NCBI RefSeq assembly: GCF_000621565.1
Contig: NZ_KK211306.1
Span: 87,886 to 151,885 of the forward strand
Length of the DNA: 64,000 nt
Reading direction: 5' to 3'
Origin: Butyrivibrio sp. LB2008
GTDB taxonomy: Bacteria > Bacillota > Clostridia > Lachnospirales > Lachnospiraceae
Both the position numbers and the translations under genes were made by a program. Numbering within the stretch: position 1 is the first letter of the stretch; every line of letters starts with the position of its first letter. Positions 34,698 through 43,320 of this stretch are shown piece after piece. The notes below the pieces were generated by a model. That model saw nothing but the letters and a program-made list of their open reading frames with translations, searched no databases and was not told where the DNA came from.

Positions 34698-34855
34698 GTA
34701 CATCGTTACTTAAATAACTGGACCAAATTCTTGCCTGCTTACTCGAGAGTACATCTCCAAAAGCCTCGCCGTAGCCCGCTACGACTGCGTTTTTGGAAAT
34801 GCACTCTCGGGCAAGCATTCTGCGAATTAGACCAGTTATTTTGCGAACGATGTAC
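34698..34855. repeat. Palindromic element of about 158 bp
   Basis: Outer arms GTACATCGTT and AACGATGTAC, then paired AAATAACTGG with CCAGTTATTT, TCGAGAGTACAT with ATGCACTCTCG, and a central GCCGTAGC/GCTACGAC stem. It lies in the 250-bp gap between a methyltransferase and a VOC gene. No coding sequence is seen in it. The design is that of a MITE-like element or a long structured RNA. Confidence 0.85.
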
Positions 34856-34866
34856 TAGCACTCTTT

Positions 34867-35637
34867 TTACGCCTTCTTCATCTTGATGATCATATACACC
34901 GGATTCTCAACAAAGCTCTCGTACCTGTAAATCTGCGTTTCCTTCCACTCTTCCGGCGCCATTGGCTCACATACCTTCTCAATCGTAAGTCCCGCTCCAA
35001 CTATGGCATTTACATAGTCAGAAAAAGTATGATGATAACTTTTGCTGAGATGATTCTCGTAGTCATCGTTGTACTCAAGCCACGGCTGGATGTACGCCCT
35101 CATCGCTTTGTCCATGTATCTGACGTTCCACTCGTCATCCTCCGGAAAAGAACTGTCTTCATGCTCAACAGGATACATCGCTGAATACACAGGATTTATC
35201 ACGGAAAAGATACACTCCCCGCCCTCTTTAAGGCTTTTTGCCACATTCTCAAACAGCTGCTTCAAATTCTCAATGTAATGACTCGTTGTCGATGAAAAAA
35301 TAAAGTCGACAGGCTCCTCTATTACCTCTTTACATGTTGCCGCATCATGTTGCACAAATTCAGCCTTTGAGCCATCTGCATCAGCTTTTTCTTCGGCAAT
35401 CTTAAGCATCTCTTCCGAAAGGTCAATTCCTACAATCTTCGCCGGCTCACTCTTTTCTAAAAGAAAAGTAAATATCCCCGTACCACAGCCTAAATCTACT
35501 ACTACCTTTCCCTTTAGATCAGGAAGCAGTTCCTTAATGCACGGCCATTCAATGCAGTAGCTATATGAATTCTCCGCATTGCTAAACTCCTCATAAGCCT
35601 TTGCCATGCTGTTCCAATCTATTTTTATCTCATTCAT
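34867..35637 (-). CDS. Class I SAM-dependent methyltransferase
   Basis: 256 residues. Motif I is VVVDLGCGTGIFTFLLEK, followed by IVGIDLSEEMLKIAEEKADA and FIFSSTTSHYIENLKQLFEN. Close to UbiE/COQ5-like small-molecule methyltransferases. ATG 35637 has a weak GGTGA site. It ends just before the 158-bp palindrome. Confidence 0.9.
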   Translation of the reverse strand: MNEIKIDWNSMAKAYEEFSNAENSYSYCIEWPCIKELLPDLKGKVVVDLGCGTGIFTFLLEKSEPAKIVGIDLSEEMLKIAEEKADADGSKAEFVQHDAATCKEVIEEPVDFIFSSTTSHYIENLKQLFENVAKSLKEGGECIFSVINPVYSAMYPVEHEDSSFPEDDEWNVRYMDKAMRAYIQPWLEYNDDYENHLSKSYHHTFSDYVNAIVGAGLTIEKVCEPMAPEEWKETQIYRYESFVENPVYMIIKMKKA

Positions 35638-35659
35638 TTCTTATTTCACCATTATGTCC

Positions 35660-36232
35660 TTATCTAATTTCTGTCCTATATTCCTCAATAAACCCTTCGA
35701 TATATTCATGCCGCTGAAGTGCCATCTTTTTAGCTTCTTCGGTATTCATCTCATCTTTTAGAAGCAGAAGTTTGTCATAAAAATGCTGCAATGAATCATC
35801 TAAAGATCTTCCGACTTTTCCGCCGTACGCAAACGTTCTTGCAATCCCCACTGCTCCAATCGCATCAAGTCTGTCCGCATCCTGAACAATCTGTCCTTCG
35901 ATGCTCTCCGGCTTCATGCCCCTGTTCTTGCTAAAAGAAACTCCGTTTATGATCACACAGATCTGCTCAATCTCTTTTTCTCCAAGATCATTACTTGTCA
36001 AAAAAGCTCTCGCATTAGCATTATCCTTTGTATCAAATAACTTGTGATCATCAACGTCATGAAGTAGTGCTGCAAGCGCCACAACCTCGTTGTCACACTC
36101 ATGATAACGCTCCGCCAATTTCATAGCATTTGCATAAACTCGCATCGAATGCTCTGCATCGTGTCCATCCGCGTTATTCCTGAAAATTTCTTCTATATAT
36201 CTTTTTGCATTTTCAATTATTGTAGTACTCAA
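35660..36232 (-). CDS. HD-domain phosphohydrolase
   Basis: 190 residues. The HD metal site is HDAEHSMRVYANAMKLAERY with ALAALLHDVDDHKLF and QDADRLDAIGAVGIAR, typical of YedJ-like stand-alone HD hydrolases. The start is TTG 36232, overlapping the stop of the HAD gene upstream (TTGA), with AGGAG nearby. A nucleotide or nucleic-acid monoester is the usual substrate class, not known here. Confidence 0.88.
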   Translation of the reverse strand: MSTTIIENAKRYIEEIFRNNADGHDAEHSMRVYANAMKLAERYHECDNEVVALAALLHDVDDHKLFDTKDNANARAFLTSNDLGEKEIEQICVIINGVSFSKNRGMKPESIEGQIVQDADRLDAIGAVGIARTFAYGGKVGRSLDDSLQHFYDKLLLLKDEMNTEEAKKMALQRHEYIEGFIEEYRTEIR

Positions 36233-36876
36233 CTCCGCTCCTCACTCTTAATTAATGAACCACTATCCCCGTCCCCATGGTTCATTACCTTTCCCCGTAT
36301 CATTTCCCAGTCAAAGCACCTTGTATAATTCTCACCGGGTAGTTCGCACTCTCTGTTCCACGGTCTGTCATAGACCATAACCTTGAGATTTGGCAAATGT
36401 TCGAAGAATTTAAACGCCATAGGCGAATCCTCAACGGCGTAGTCAAAGTTCATCTTATAATAGTCTTCGAGCTCCAGCGTAAATTCGCTGTTCTTGATAA
36501 AAGAGTCCCTGCCGTATTTATTAAGGCAAAAAAGTGTGACACGCTCAAGCCCGTGCTCATCAAGCCACCTGCGCGAAGCATCATAAGAACTCGACGGACG
36601 CCCCGTTATGATATAAACCTCATGCCCACGGTCAATCCATTCATTTATCACCTTAGAAGCCCCGGGCGTCTCATCATATGAAAGCAGCTCCTCCGGGCGA
36701 TGCCCTTCCAGCATAAGCTGCTCATACTCATCATCTGTAAGTTCAAAAGACTGTTGCAAATTGAAAAAGCGCACCTTCTCATAAGGAACATCTTTTCCGA
36801 AAAGTCTCTTTGCAATCTCCGTAAACGCCCTTGCCGTCTCGCAAAGGCAGTCATCAAAATCTATATAAATCTTCAT
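36229..36876 (-). CDS. HAD-superfamily 5'(3')-nucleotidase-like protein
   Basis: 215 residues. The HAD nucleophile is IYIDFDDCLCETARAF; later motifs are EVYIITGRPSSSYDASRRWL and DYAVEDSPMAFKFFEHLPN. It resembles the 5'(3')-deoxyribonucleotidase/NT5C-like group with a small cap. It is coupled to the HD gene (four-base overlap). A shared role in nucleotide clean-up is plausible but is inference. Confidence 0.85.
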   Translation of the reverse strand: MKIYIDFDDCLCETARAFTEIAKRLFGKDVPYEKVRFFNLQQSFELTDDEYEQLMLEGHRPEELLSYDETPGASKVINEWIDRGHEVYIITGRPSSSYDASRRWLDEHGLERVTLFCLNKYGRDSFIKNSEFTLELEDYYKMNFDYAVEDSPMAFKFFEHLPNLKVMVYDRPWNRECELPGENYTRCFDWEMIRGKVMNHGDGDSGSLIKSEERS

Positions 36877-36886
36877 TTTGCAAACC

Positions 36887-37417
36887 TCATTCTTTCACCG
36901 GCGCGGTAACTTCAATGTGATTTCCTTCACTGTCAACAAACTCCGCAACCCAATTGTTCTTTATTCTGGTCAACGGAAAACATATCTCTTTTCCGCTGAT
37001 CTTATCCTTAAGCACATCCACGTTTCCAAAGCATATACTGGGAAGGCAATTACTGCCAAATACATGCTCCTCATTCATCTTCTGATAAGCGAACAGACCG
37101 TACCTGATTCCGCCAATATCGAAAACGCTGTAAATATCATCACGCTCAGTGACAGGGCAGGCAAAAAATTCTTCGTAGAACTTAACGGCACGCTCCATAT
37201 CTTTTACGCAGACATATAATGAAGCTATCGTGCAGTTCATGACATTGGCCGCATCTTTTTCATCGATGTATCTCTCAGCTTTATCAATAAATTTGATAAC
37301 TCTCTTGATATAACGTATCCCTTTGATTACACCCATAATAATCGCTGCTATCAGAAGTATCGTAAGTATCAGATTAAATATTTGCCAAAATATATGAAAC
37401 CACTCTGTTGTGACCAT
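36887..37417 (-). CDS. Fusion of a membrane helix with a VOC domain
   Basis: 176 residues from ATG 37417. The first ~60 residues are a membrane segment (IFNLILTILLIAAIIMGVIK) followed by a basic amphipathic stretch. A VOC domain starts at about residue 70 (CTIASLYVCVKDMERAVKFY) and ends EFVDSEGNHIEVTAPVKE. VOC proteins are nearly always soluble, so a membrane-anchored one is unusual. Either a genuine fusion or an older membrane gene joined to a VOC gene. Confidence 0.8.
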   Translation of the reverse strand: MVTTEWFHIFWQIFNLILTILLIAAIIMGVIKGIRYIKRVIKFIDKAERYIDEKDAANVMNCTIASLYVCVKDMERAVKFYEEFFACPVTERDDIYSVFDIGGIRYGLFAYQKMNEEHVFGSNCLPSICFGNVDVLKDKISGKEICFPLTRIKNNWVAEFVDSEGNHIEVTAPVKE

Positions 37418-37476
37418 ACCATCTCTCCCTCCGAACGACAAAAATCATTCCTTACAGCCCACGACATCTTCAGGCT

Positions 37477-38097
37477 TCAATTCTTCCCGATAGTAATAAT
37501 CCCCGAACAATACGACTTTTGCTCGAATACTAGCTCAGGGAAAGCTTCGCGAAGTTCATCTATCACAAAATAGATTTCGTCCTCATCCCAGGCACTGCCG
37601 GCCTCTTCTTTGCACTTCTCAAGTTCGCTTCTCGTCTCAAACACCACATCTCCGACAAGGAGCTTTCCACCTTCATCAAGAAGTTTCAGTAACTCCATGA
37701 AGAAAAGGACCTTCTTCTCATCCGTCAAATGATGCAACGAATACGTTCCCAAAATAAAATCATACTTACGCTCGTAAAGCTCCGAAACAAGCCCCTTTGA
37801 AAAATCGCCTTGATACAAGTTCGCATCGGGCATCTTTTCTTTTGCAAGCTCGATCATCCTCTGTGAAAAATCTTGTCCGTACACGTCACACCCATTTTCA
37901 TAAAGCTTGGTTGTAAGCGTTCCCGTTCCAAATCCAATGTCCAGAACAGCCGCATTTTCTTTGTGCATGATCTCATCAAAAATCCCGCCAAGAACGCTCT
38001 TATATCCCGCAAACGGATAGGTATTTGCCTCTTCCGAAATCCCCACCGTCTTGTCATAGCCATCAGCCCATAAATTAAATCCCTTGTTGTCTAACAT
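37477..38097 (-). CDS. Class I SAM-dependent methyltransferase
   Basis: 206 residues. Motif I is VLDIGFGTGTLTTKLYEN, then VYGQDFSQRMIELAKEKMPD and FILGTYSLHHLTDEKKVLFF. Two adjacent ATGs (38100 and 38097) follow GGAGG; the second has better spacing. Small-molecule type. It is followed by no co-transcribed gene. Confidence 0.9.
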   Translation of the reverse strand: MLDNKGFNLWADGYDKTVGISEEANTYPFAGYKSVLGGIFDEIMHKENAAVLDIGFGTGTLTTKLYENGCDVYGQDFSQRMIELAKEKMPDANLYQGDFSKGLVSELYERKYDFILGTYSLHHLTDEKKVLFFMELLKLLDEGGKLLVGDVVFETRSELEKCKEEAGSAWDEDEIYFVIDELREAFPELVFEQKSYCSGIITIGKN

Positions 38098-38124
38098 CAT
38101 GCTTCCTCCGGTCAAATTCTATAT

Positions 38125-38145
38125 AGAGTTGCTTTGCAACTCTTT
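38125..38145 (-). repeat. Element A, minimal copy
   Basis: Only the first hairpin remains: AGAGTTGC/GCAACTCT next to the stop of the SGNH hydrolase gene. The rest of the element is absent. Confidence 0.6.
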
Positions 38146-38156
38146 GTTCTTAAGTC

Positions 38157-38861
38157 TTACTCTGCATTCACACATTCCCTGATCACCTGCACCACCTCTT
38201 TCGGCAAGCTCAGAATCTCTTCTTCCACGTTTTCTTTTACATTTAGCCATTCATCATCGGGAAGACTAAAGTCGAACGCGGTCAAAAAATCTTCTTTCGG
38301 AAGTTTACCTGTGAACACTTTGGTAAGAACTGTTGCGACAAGATAGTCTCCGACAGCTGACGCATGAGCTCCGTCGCGATAATAAAGTTCATAACGGTCA
38401 GCATACGGCGACTCAGAAAGTTCCTGCAAAGCACACTCCCACACTTCACCGATTGGTGCAAGCAAGACTCCCTGCTGCTCAGCAATCGCTCTATATCTGC
38501 GGTTCATCTCAGCCTGATTTTCCAGCTTCGCCTTCTCCGCCCAAGTCTCAAATACAATCGGCGTTGTACCGGCTTCTTTACACAGCTTGATTATCCTGTC
38601 CATGCACCTAATCGTATCCTTCTCAGGCGGCATTGGATGCGCCTGTTCTTGAATCACGCAGTAGTCATACCCTCCATGCAGTATATTAAATCGCGCCGCA
38701 AAATATTCCTCTTCCAAGTGCCACTTTAGAGGCCTCGCAGAATAAGCAAGCATAAACACTTCACACGATTCTCCCGTCGTATCCTCTATCATACGCCTTG
38801 TAAGCTCCGGCATGTCATTCATATATGTGTGGCTGTTGCCGATAAATAAAACTTTCTTCAT
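38157..38861 (-). CDS. SGNH/GDSL-type hydrolase
   Basis: 234 residues from ATG 38861 (GGAGGGAG upstream); the frame is open further but without a site. Block I is VLFIGNSHTYMNDMPELTRR, with the Ser of GNSHT, and block V is YYRDGAHASAVGDYLVATVL (His/Asp). This is the SGNH fold used by esterases and carbohydrate acetyl-esterases. No signal peptide, so it acts inside the cell or on small substrates. It starts 24 bases past the stop of the carbamoyltransferase-like gene, so the two may be co-transcribed. Confidence 0.86.
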   Translation of the reverse strand: MKKVLFIGNSHTYMNDMPELTRRMIEDTTGESCEVFMLAYSARPLKWHLEEEYFAARFNILHGGYDYCVIQEQAHPMPPEKDTIRCMDRIIKLCKEAGTTPIVFETWAEKAKLENQAEMNRRYRAIAEQQGVLLAPIGEVWECALQELSESPYADRYELYYRDGAHASAVGDYLVATVLTKVFTGKLPKEDFLTAFDFSLPDDEWLNVKENVEEEILSLPKEVVQVIRECVNAE

Positions 38862-38884
38862 CTTTTTCTCCCTCCGCACATATT

Positions 38885-39718
38885 TTATTTTTTCATGCAA
38901 AAAACAATAATAGCCTGCTGCACTCTGAGCAAATTCTTTTTGAACTCGTACCCCACAAAGTACTCCGAGTCAATCACATCCTCCGAGACCTCTTCGCCTC
39001 TGTAAAACGGCGGGCAGGGATTCAGCACTGCTCCGGCGTTTGCGAGGTTCATGATTTCTTTTGTGACCTGATAAGATTTAGCGCTGCTAATCATTTCCGG
39101 CGGAAAAGAATCCGTGCACACAATATCTTTTCCCACGATTGCAATTCTCAGATCATCGATGCAGTCGGTGTTAAAAATCCGCAATTTCTGAAACTCATCC
39201 GGACAACACTGCACCAAAGAAAATCCCAAAGCTTCCGATGCCTCTTTCCACGCACGTCCGATATTACCGTCAGCTCCTACGAACAGATACTTGTCGCCAA
39301 GATAATCTTTTCTTATCTGCGAAAGCGAATACAAATCCGACATCATCTCGCACGGGTGATTGTCATCCGTCATTGCATTGATAACCGGAACGTCCAAATT
39401 TGCTGACATCTGCGCAAGCTTTTCGATATCTTTATGCCGCACGATAACCGCGTCCGCCCAGTTCTCAAGGTATCCGCAGACATCTCTTATATCTTCTTTT
39501 TTATCCAGGGTACTCGGGTCAAAAAGAATCGTTTGCCCGCCAAGAAGATGGATTCCCTTTTCAAAAGACACTCGCGTTCTGATGCTGCTCGCAGGAAAAA
39601 ACAAGACAACCGTCTTTCCTGTTAAGAAACCCTCGTACCTATCGATATTATCAGCTATGTCGAATATTTCCTGCAATTCTTCTTTTTTATAATCAGTAAG
39701 CCTTATAAATGAACTCAT
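38885..39718 (-). CDS. Carbamoyltransferase-family protein, variant active site
   Basis: 277 residues from ATG 39718 (AGGAG five bases upstream), shorter than OTCase (about 310-330). The fold marks are LFFPASSIRTRVSFEKG, where the usual SxRTR threonine is Ile (SSIRTR, 44-49), then VIVRHKDIEKL, DDNHPCEMMSDLYS (HPCE instead of HPCQ), VGADGNIGRAWKEASEALGF and NPCPPFYRGEEVS (233-245), which recalls aspartate carbamoyltransferase rather than the HCLP of OTCase. The carbamoyl-phosphate site is largely kept; the second substrate is not predicted. No arginine-pathway gene is near. Confidence 0.82.
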   Translation of the reverse strand: MSSFIRLTDYKKEELQEIFDIADNIDRYEGFLTGKTVVLFFPASSIRTRVSFEKGIHLLGGQTILFDPSTLDKKEDIRDVCGYLENWADAVIVRHKDIEKLAQMSANLDVPVINAMTDDNHPCEMMSDLYSLSQIRKDYLGDKYLFVGADGNIGRAWKEASEALGFSLVQCCPDEFQKLRIFNTDCIDDLRIAIVGKDIVCTDSFPPEMISSAKSYQVTKEIMNLANAGAVLNPCPPFYRGEEVSEDVIDSEYFVGYEFKKNLLRVQQAIIVFCMKK

Positions 39719-39797
39719 TTTTTCTCCTGCTGCCACTGCACTCTGATACATATGCGCACCAACTTTAATTATCCCAAACGCATCCAATCCGCTGCGT

Positions 39798-40196
39798 TCA
39801 CGGCTGTCTCAACATTGCTCTGTCATTGACAACTTCAAAACCATACTGCGAATAAAGCTTCTGCGCATCTCTTGTGACCAATATGCCGCGAAGCCCCTGA
39901 AGCTCAGGTGATGAAACAATATGCGATACAAGCGCTTTACCAAGCCCTCTGCTGCGATACTCCTCATCAATTATTACATCACTCAGATAATAGTTCGTTG
40001 CATAATCGGTAATAATCCTTGCAAATCCGACAAGATTCGCATTTTCTTCAATGTACAGGCCATAGCACTTGGAATTCTTTACCGACTTTTCAATATTTTC
40101 TACAGGACGCTTCTCTGCCCAATACGTCGTTCGAAGGAGTCTCACGATATCATCAAGTTTTATCTTATTTATGTCTTCAACTATTCTGTAATCCAT
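39798..40196 (-). CDS. GNAT family N-acetyltransferase
   Basis: 132 residues from ATG 40196 (AGGAG six bases upstream). Acetyl-CoA motif IIDEEYRSRGLGKALVSHIV, followed by GLRGILVTRDAQKLYSQYGF. It is the compact PA4866/YjdJ-like form. Substrate unknown. Stands alone between two short gaps. Confidence 0.91.
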   Translation of the reverse strand: MDYRIVEDINKIKLDDIVRLLRTTYWAEKRPVENIEKSVKNSKCYGLYIEENANLVGFARIITDYATNYYLSDVIIDEEYRSRGLGKALVSHIVSSPELQGLRGILVTRDAQKLYSQYGFEVVNDRAMLRQP

Positions 40197-40288
40197 GCCC
40201 CGCTCCTTCCTACTGTTTCCGATTCCGATCTGCAATCCATTACTTTATTACATCAAAATACTTCGATAGAAAAAATGTGACATTAGCA

Positions 40289-40960
40289 CTAGTACATAAA
40301 CGGAATAAGTCTGTACCTGACTTTCCGCTTGTACTCTTTATAACCCGAAAGCTCTTTTTCCAGAACCTCTTCTTCGTTCCTGATTCTTTTTACAATTATT
40401 GGAATATAACTAAGCATTACTAAAAATGACGGCAGTGAATTCAGTACCAGCGGCATGCTTAGGAAAAGAAAAAGCGTCGCAAAATACATTGGATGTCGCA
40501 CGATTCCGTACAATCCGCTGTCCACTACTTTTTGATCTTTCTGAACTTCGATCACTCTTGATAAATATCTGTTTTCTCTGAGGACTTCGCCGAATAATGC
40601 ATAGGACAAAAGAAAAATCGCTATGCCGATGTACACTACTATTTCCGGTAGGATTATCCATTTGAAGCGATAATTCAGGCCCGCGAGAATAAATACAAGC
40701 AAAAACATGATACCGCTAAAACCTATCACCTGCTTTTGCTCGCTTTGTGTCTCTTTTGCCCTGAGCCTGCTCTCCAGAAGATCCGGCGCTTTGAAATACA
40801 TAACAATACCGGCAATAAGCATCGGAACAAAAAGCATTCCCATAAAAATCCAGCCGTAAAGCCAGCTAAGCGTCCCTGCGGGGATAAATAAAAGAAGTCC
40901 TATAAGAATGATTCCTACGACAATTTTAGTAATAGCTTCTTTAAGAAGTTCTTTCTTCAT
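40289..40960 (-). CDS. Isoprenylcysteine carboxyl methyltransferase-like membrane protein
   Basis: 223 residues, about five membrane segments (VVGIILIGLLLFIPAGTLSW, GWIFMGMLFVPMLIAGIVMY, IMFLLVFILAGLNYRF, VVYIGIAIFLLSYALFGEVL and a late one). The conserved C-terminal motif VDSGLYGIVRHPMYFATLFL plus RIRNEEEVLEKELSGYKEYK is that of ICMT/PEMT-type methyltransferases. ATG 40960 follows CGGGAGG. Substrate is unknown; lipids or small alkyl acceptors are usual. Confidence 0.87.
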   Translation of the reverse strand: MKKELLKEAITKIVVGIILIGLLLFIPAGTLSWLYGWIFMGMLFVPMLIAGIVMYFKAPDLLESRLRAKETQSEQKQVIGFSGIMFLLVFILAGLNYRFKWIILPEIVVYIGIAIFLLSYALFGEVLRENRYLSRVIEVQKDQKVVDSGLYGIVRHPMYFATLFLFLSMPLVLNSLPSFLVMLSYIPIIVKRIRNEEEVLEKELSGYKEYKRKVRYRLIPFMY

Positions 40961-41082
40961 AGTTCCTCCCGTTTTATGCCTGCTTATATCACACTAAAAT
41001 TTCATAAAGTCTTTTTCTTGTGTATATTACACAGAACCTTTTCTACTGAGTATATTGCTTATCGCCTTTTCTCTTATACATA

Positions 41083-41565
41083 TCACTTATGGCCTTTTCT
41101 CTCCTGCGCTCTATCTATAAGCTCATGCGCTTCCTTAAAGGCCCCCGGAAGATAATCCGCATGCCACTCTTTGCCTTCTTTTTCCTTTCTTTTTATCTCT
41201 GCCCATGCGGCGTGGAGTTCTTCCTCAGTCTCAAATTTCACATCGGTAAAAACATGCGGATGCCTGCGCTTCATCTTGTCTGCAACAGTCTTTGCCACAT
41301 CTTCGAATGTAAAGAGTCCCTCTTCCTCAGCAATCACCGAATGAAACATCACCTGAAGCAAAAGATCTCCAAGCTCCTCCTTGAGATTCTCCGCATCGCC
41401 CGTCTCTTCAAGTATATTTATCCCGCCAATAACCTCTGCTGCCTCTTCTATGCATCCCGGCTTAAGACTTGCATGAGTCTGAGCCTTATCCCACGGACAG
41501 CCATTCTCGCTTCTGAGCGTCTCTACAATTTGTTTAAGTCTGTCAATTTGCGATGTATTCTTCAT
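41083..41565 (-). CDS. mazG: MazG-type nucleoside triphosphate pyrophosphohydrolase
   Basis: 160 residues. MazG motifs: ENGCPWDKAQTHASLKPGCI, EEAAEVIGGINILE and EELGDLLLQVMFHSVIAEEE (the EExxE and ELGD metal sites), then KRRHPHVFTDVKFETEEELH. It hydrolyses abnormal NTPs. The single-domain length fits a short MazG. No ribosome site is clear before ATG 41565. Direct repeats of AGAGAAAAGGCSATAAG lie just past its stop. It is the first gene downstream of the second 52-bp array. Confidence 0.88.
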   Translation of the reverse strand: MKNTSQIDRLKQIVETLRSENGCPWDKAQTHASLKPGCIEEAAEVIGGINILEETGDAENLKEELGDLLLQVMFHSVIAEEEGLFTFEDVAKTVADKMKRRHPHVFTDVKFETEEELHAAWAEIKRKEKEGKEWHADYLPGAFKEAHELIDRAQERKGHK

Positions 41566-41780
41566 ATGTTGGGGGAATCTCGCTTTCTGTAATAATGAGG
41601 TGAATCTGTAATTTCATAATCTACAATCTTGCAGTAATTATTGTTGAAATCTGATGCGGCGTAATCCACCGCGGTAGTACATACTCACCATTATAACAGC
41701 AATGCGCTAAATAGTGGCTTTTTTATTTTATTACTCACTTGAAATATAAATAGCACCATACACTTTATTCGTACCCTTTC

Positions 41781-42101
41781 TGTGCGGTGCTCTTTTCTTT
41801 TTCGCACCGTACGCCTCATCCGCAACCATTCTGTGCGGTGCTCTTCTTCTCTTTCGCACCGTACACCTCATCCGCATCTCTTCTGTACGGTGCTCTTCTT
41901 CTTTTTCGCACCGTACGCCTCATCCGCATCCATTCTGTGCGGTGCTCTTCTTCTTTTTCGCACCGTACGCCTCATCCGCATCCATTCTGTGCGGTGCTCT
42001 TCTTCTTTTTCGCACCGTACGCCTCATCCGCATCCATTCTGTGCGGTGCTCTTCTTCTTTTTCGCACCGTACGCCTCATCCGCGACCTTCCTATACGGTG
42101 C
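41781..42101. repeat. 52-bp tandem hairpin array, locus 2
   Basis: Seven left arms start at about 41781, 41832, 41884, 41936, 41988, 42040 and 42092, a 52-bp period (one 51). Arms TGTRCGGTGC / GCACCGTACG and a T-rich loop; the linker reads CCTCATCCGCATCCATTC here. The last unit has a left arm only. Neither strand carries a ribosome site for the open frames in it. It occupies a gap of about 800 bp between mazG and an aldo/keto reductase. Confidence 0.92.
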
Positions 42102-42154
42102 ATAACCGCTAAAAAACAACCACTATCTGCCTACTTTTATTTTTATGAAATAAC

Positions 42155-42266
42155 AAAGAGTTACTTTGCGCGCCGATGCGCGCAAGCTTTAGCTTGTATA
42201 ATTCATCTGCGCATCGGTCGGATCCATAGCGGAGCGTTTTTTATTTGAGAAATTTCAAATAAAAAA
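42155..42266 (-). repeat. Element A, copy 5 with a shortened first hairpin
   Basis: The first hairpin has lost its right arm (AAAGAGTTACTTTGCGCGCC), while the nested stem CGATGCGC/GCGCATCG with GCAAGC and the CATAGCGGAGCG box remain. The terminal repeat is TTATTTGAGAAATTTCAAAT here, which differs from other copies. So the last hairpin is variable and the middle is kept. Confidence 0.82.
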
Positions 42267-42299
42267 GACTTCCGAAAAATTATCTCTTTTTTCGGAAGC
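42262..42299 (-). terminator. Intrinsic terminator after the aldo/keto reductase
   Basis: On the minus strand, CTTCCGAAAAA pairs with TTTTTCGGAAG over an 8-nt loop, followed by a T-run. It is downstream of the stop at 42371 and just before element A. Confidence 0.8.
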
Positions 42300-42370
42300 C
42301 AAATAATCATTTGTTTTAGAAAATCATCTTACAATATTTCTTTATATTTTTTCTCCTGCCCACTGTCAAA

Positions 42371-43297
42371 TTACGGCAAAAACTTCCCTGACGCAAGGTA
42401 CAGTGCATACCAGTCGTGATGTGAAAGCTCTACATTCGTGGCATCGCATGCATCCTTGATGTGCGCGGTATTCATAGTACCGATTATCGCCTGCATCTTG
42501 GCAGGATGGCGCAGAATCCAAGCAAGCGCAATTGCTGTCTTAGAAACATGCTCTCTGTCCGCAAGCTGCGCAAGAACCTTGTTAAGCTCGGGATAATCAG
42601 GATTATCAATGAATGTTCCGCCAAACATTCCAACCTGAAGCGGTGACCATGCCTGAATCGTAATATCATTCAAACGGCAGTAATCAAGCGCACTTCCATC
42701 CCTGTTTACAGACATATCCGTTGTCTTGTTATTCATGTAAAGCGGCTGATCGATAAGCTGTGACTGCTCAAGTGAAAGCTGCACCTGATTGATGACAAGA
42801 GGCTGCTTTACATATTTTTTCAAAAGATCAATCTGCATCGGCATCAGATTACTCACACCGAAGCGGCACGCTTTCCCAGCCTCTTCAAGCTTGTCAAAAG
42901 CCTCCGCAACTTCCTCGGGATCGAACAACAGATCCGGTCTGTGCAAAAGAAGTGTATCAAGATACTCACATTTTAGTCTCCCAAGAATGCCGTCAACACT
43001 CGCTATAATATTCTCTTTTGTCCAGTCAAACTCAGATCTCTCCGGGCATATACCGCACTTACTCTGGAGAAAGATTTTTTCCCTCTTAATCCCCGTAAGC
43101 GGGAAAGCCTGTGCAAACCGTTCCTCTGCTTCGCCCATCCCATAGCATGTTGCATGGTCAAAAAAATTGATTCCGCACTCGTAGGCTGTTCTTATGACCT
43201 CAGCAGCTTCTTCTGCAGAAAGAGACGGCATTCTCATGCAGCCCTGTATAATAGCAGATGCGTTCTGCGGTCCGTTCATTATGTCAATATATTTCAT
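42371..43297 (-). CDS. Aldo/keto reductase
   Basis: 308 residues. Conserved marks: AYECGINFFDHATCYGMGEA (Asp/Tyr of the catalytic set), LDTLLLHRPDLLFDPEEVAE (Lys/His region), GVSNLMPMQIDLLKKYVKQP and QAIIGTMNTAHIKDACDATN. It is in the YdhF-like subgroup. Uses NADPH on aldehydes or ketones; substrate unknown. ATG 43297 follows AGGAA. A second aldo/keto reductase is next to it upstream. Confidence 0.9.
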   Translation of the reverse strand: MKYIDIMNGPQNASAIIQGCMRMPSLSAEEAAEVIRTAYECGINFFDHATCYGMGEAEERFAQAFPLTGIKREKIFLQSKCGICPERSEFDWTKENIIASVDGILGRLKCEYLDTLLLHRPDLLFDPEEVAEAFDKLEEAGKACRFGVSNLMPMQIDLLKKYVKQPLVINQVQLSLEQSQLIDQPLYMNNKTTDMSVNRDGSALDYCRLNDITIQAWSPLQVGMFGGTFIDNPDYPELNKVLAQLADREHVSKTAIALAWILRHPAKMQAIIGTMNTAHIKDACDATNVELSHHDWYALYLASGKFLP

Positions 43298-43320
43298 CTG
43301 TGTTCCTTTCTGTCGCTATA

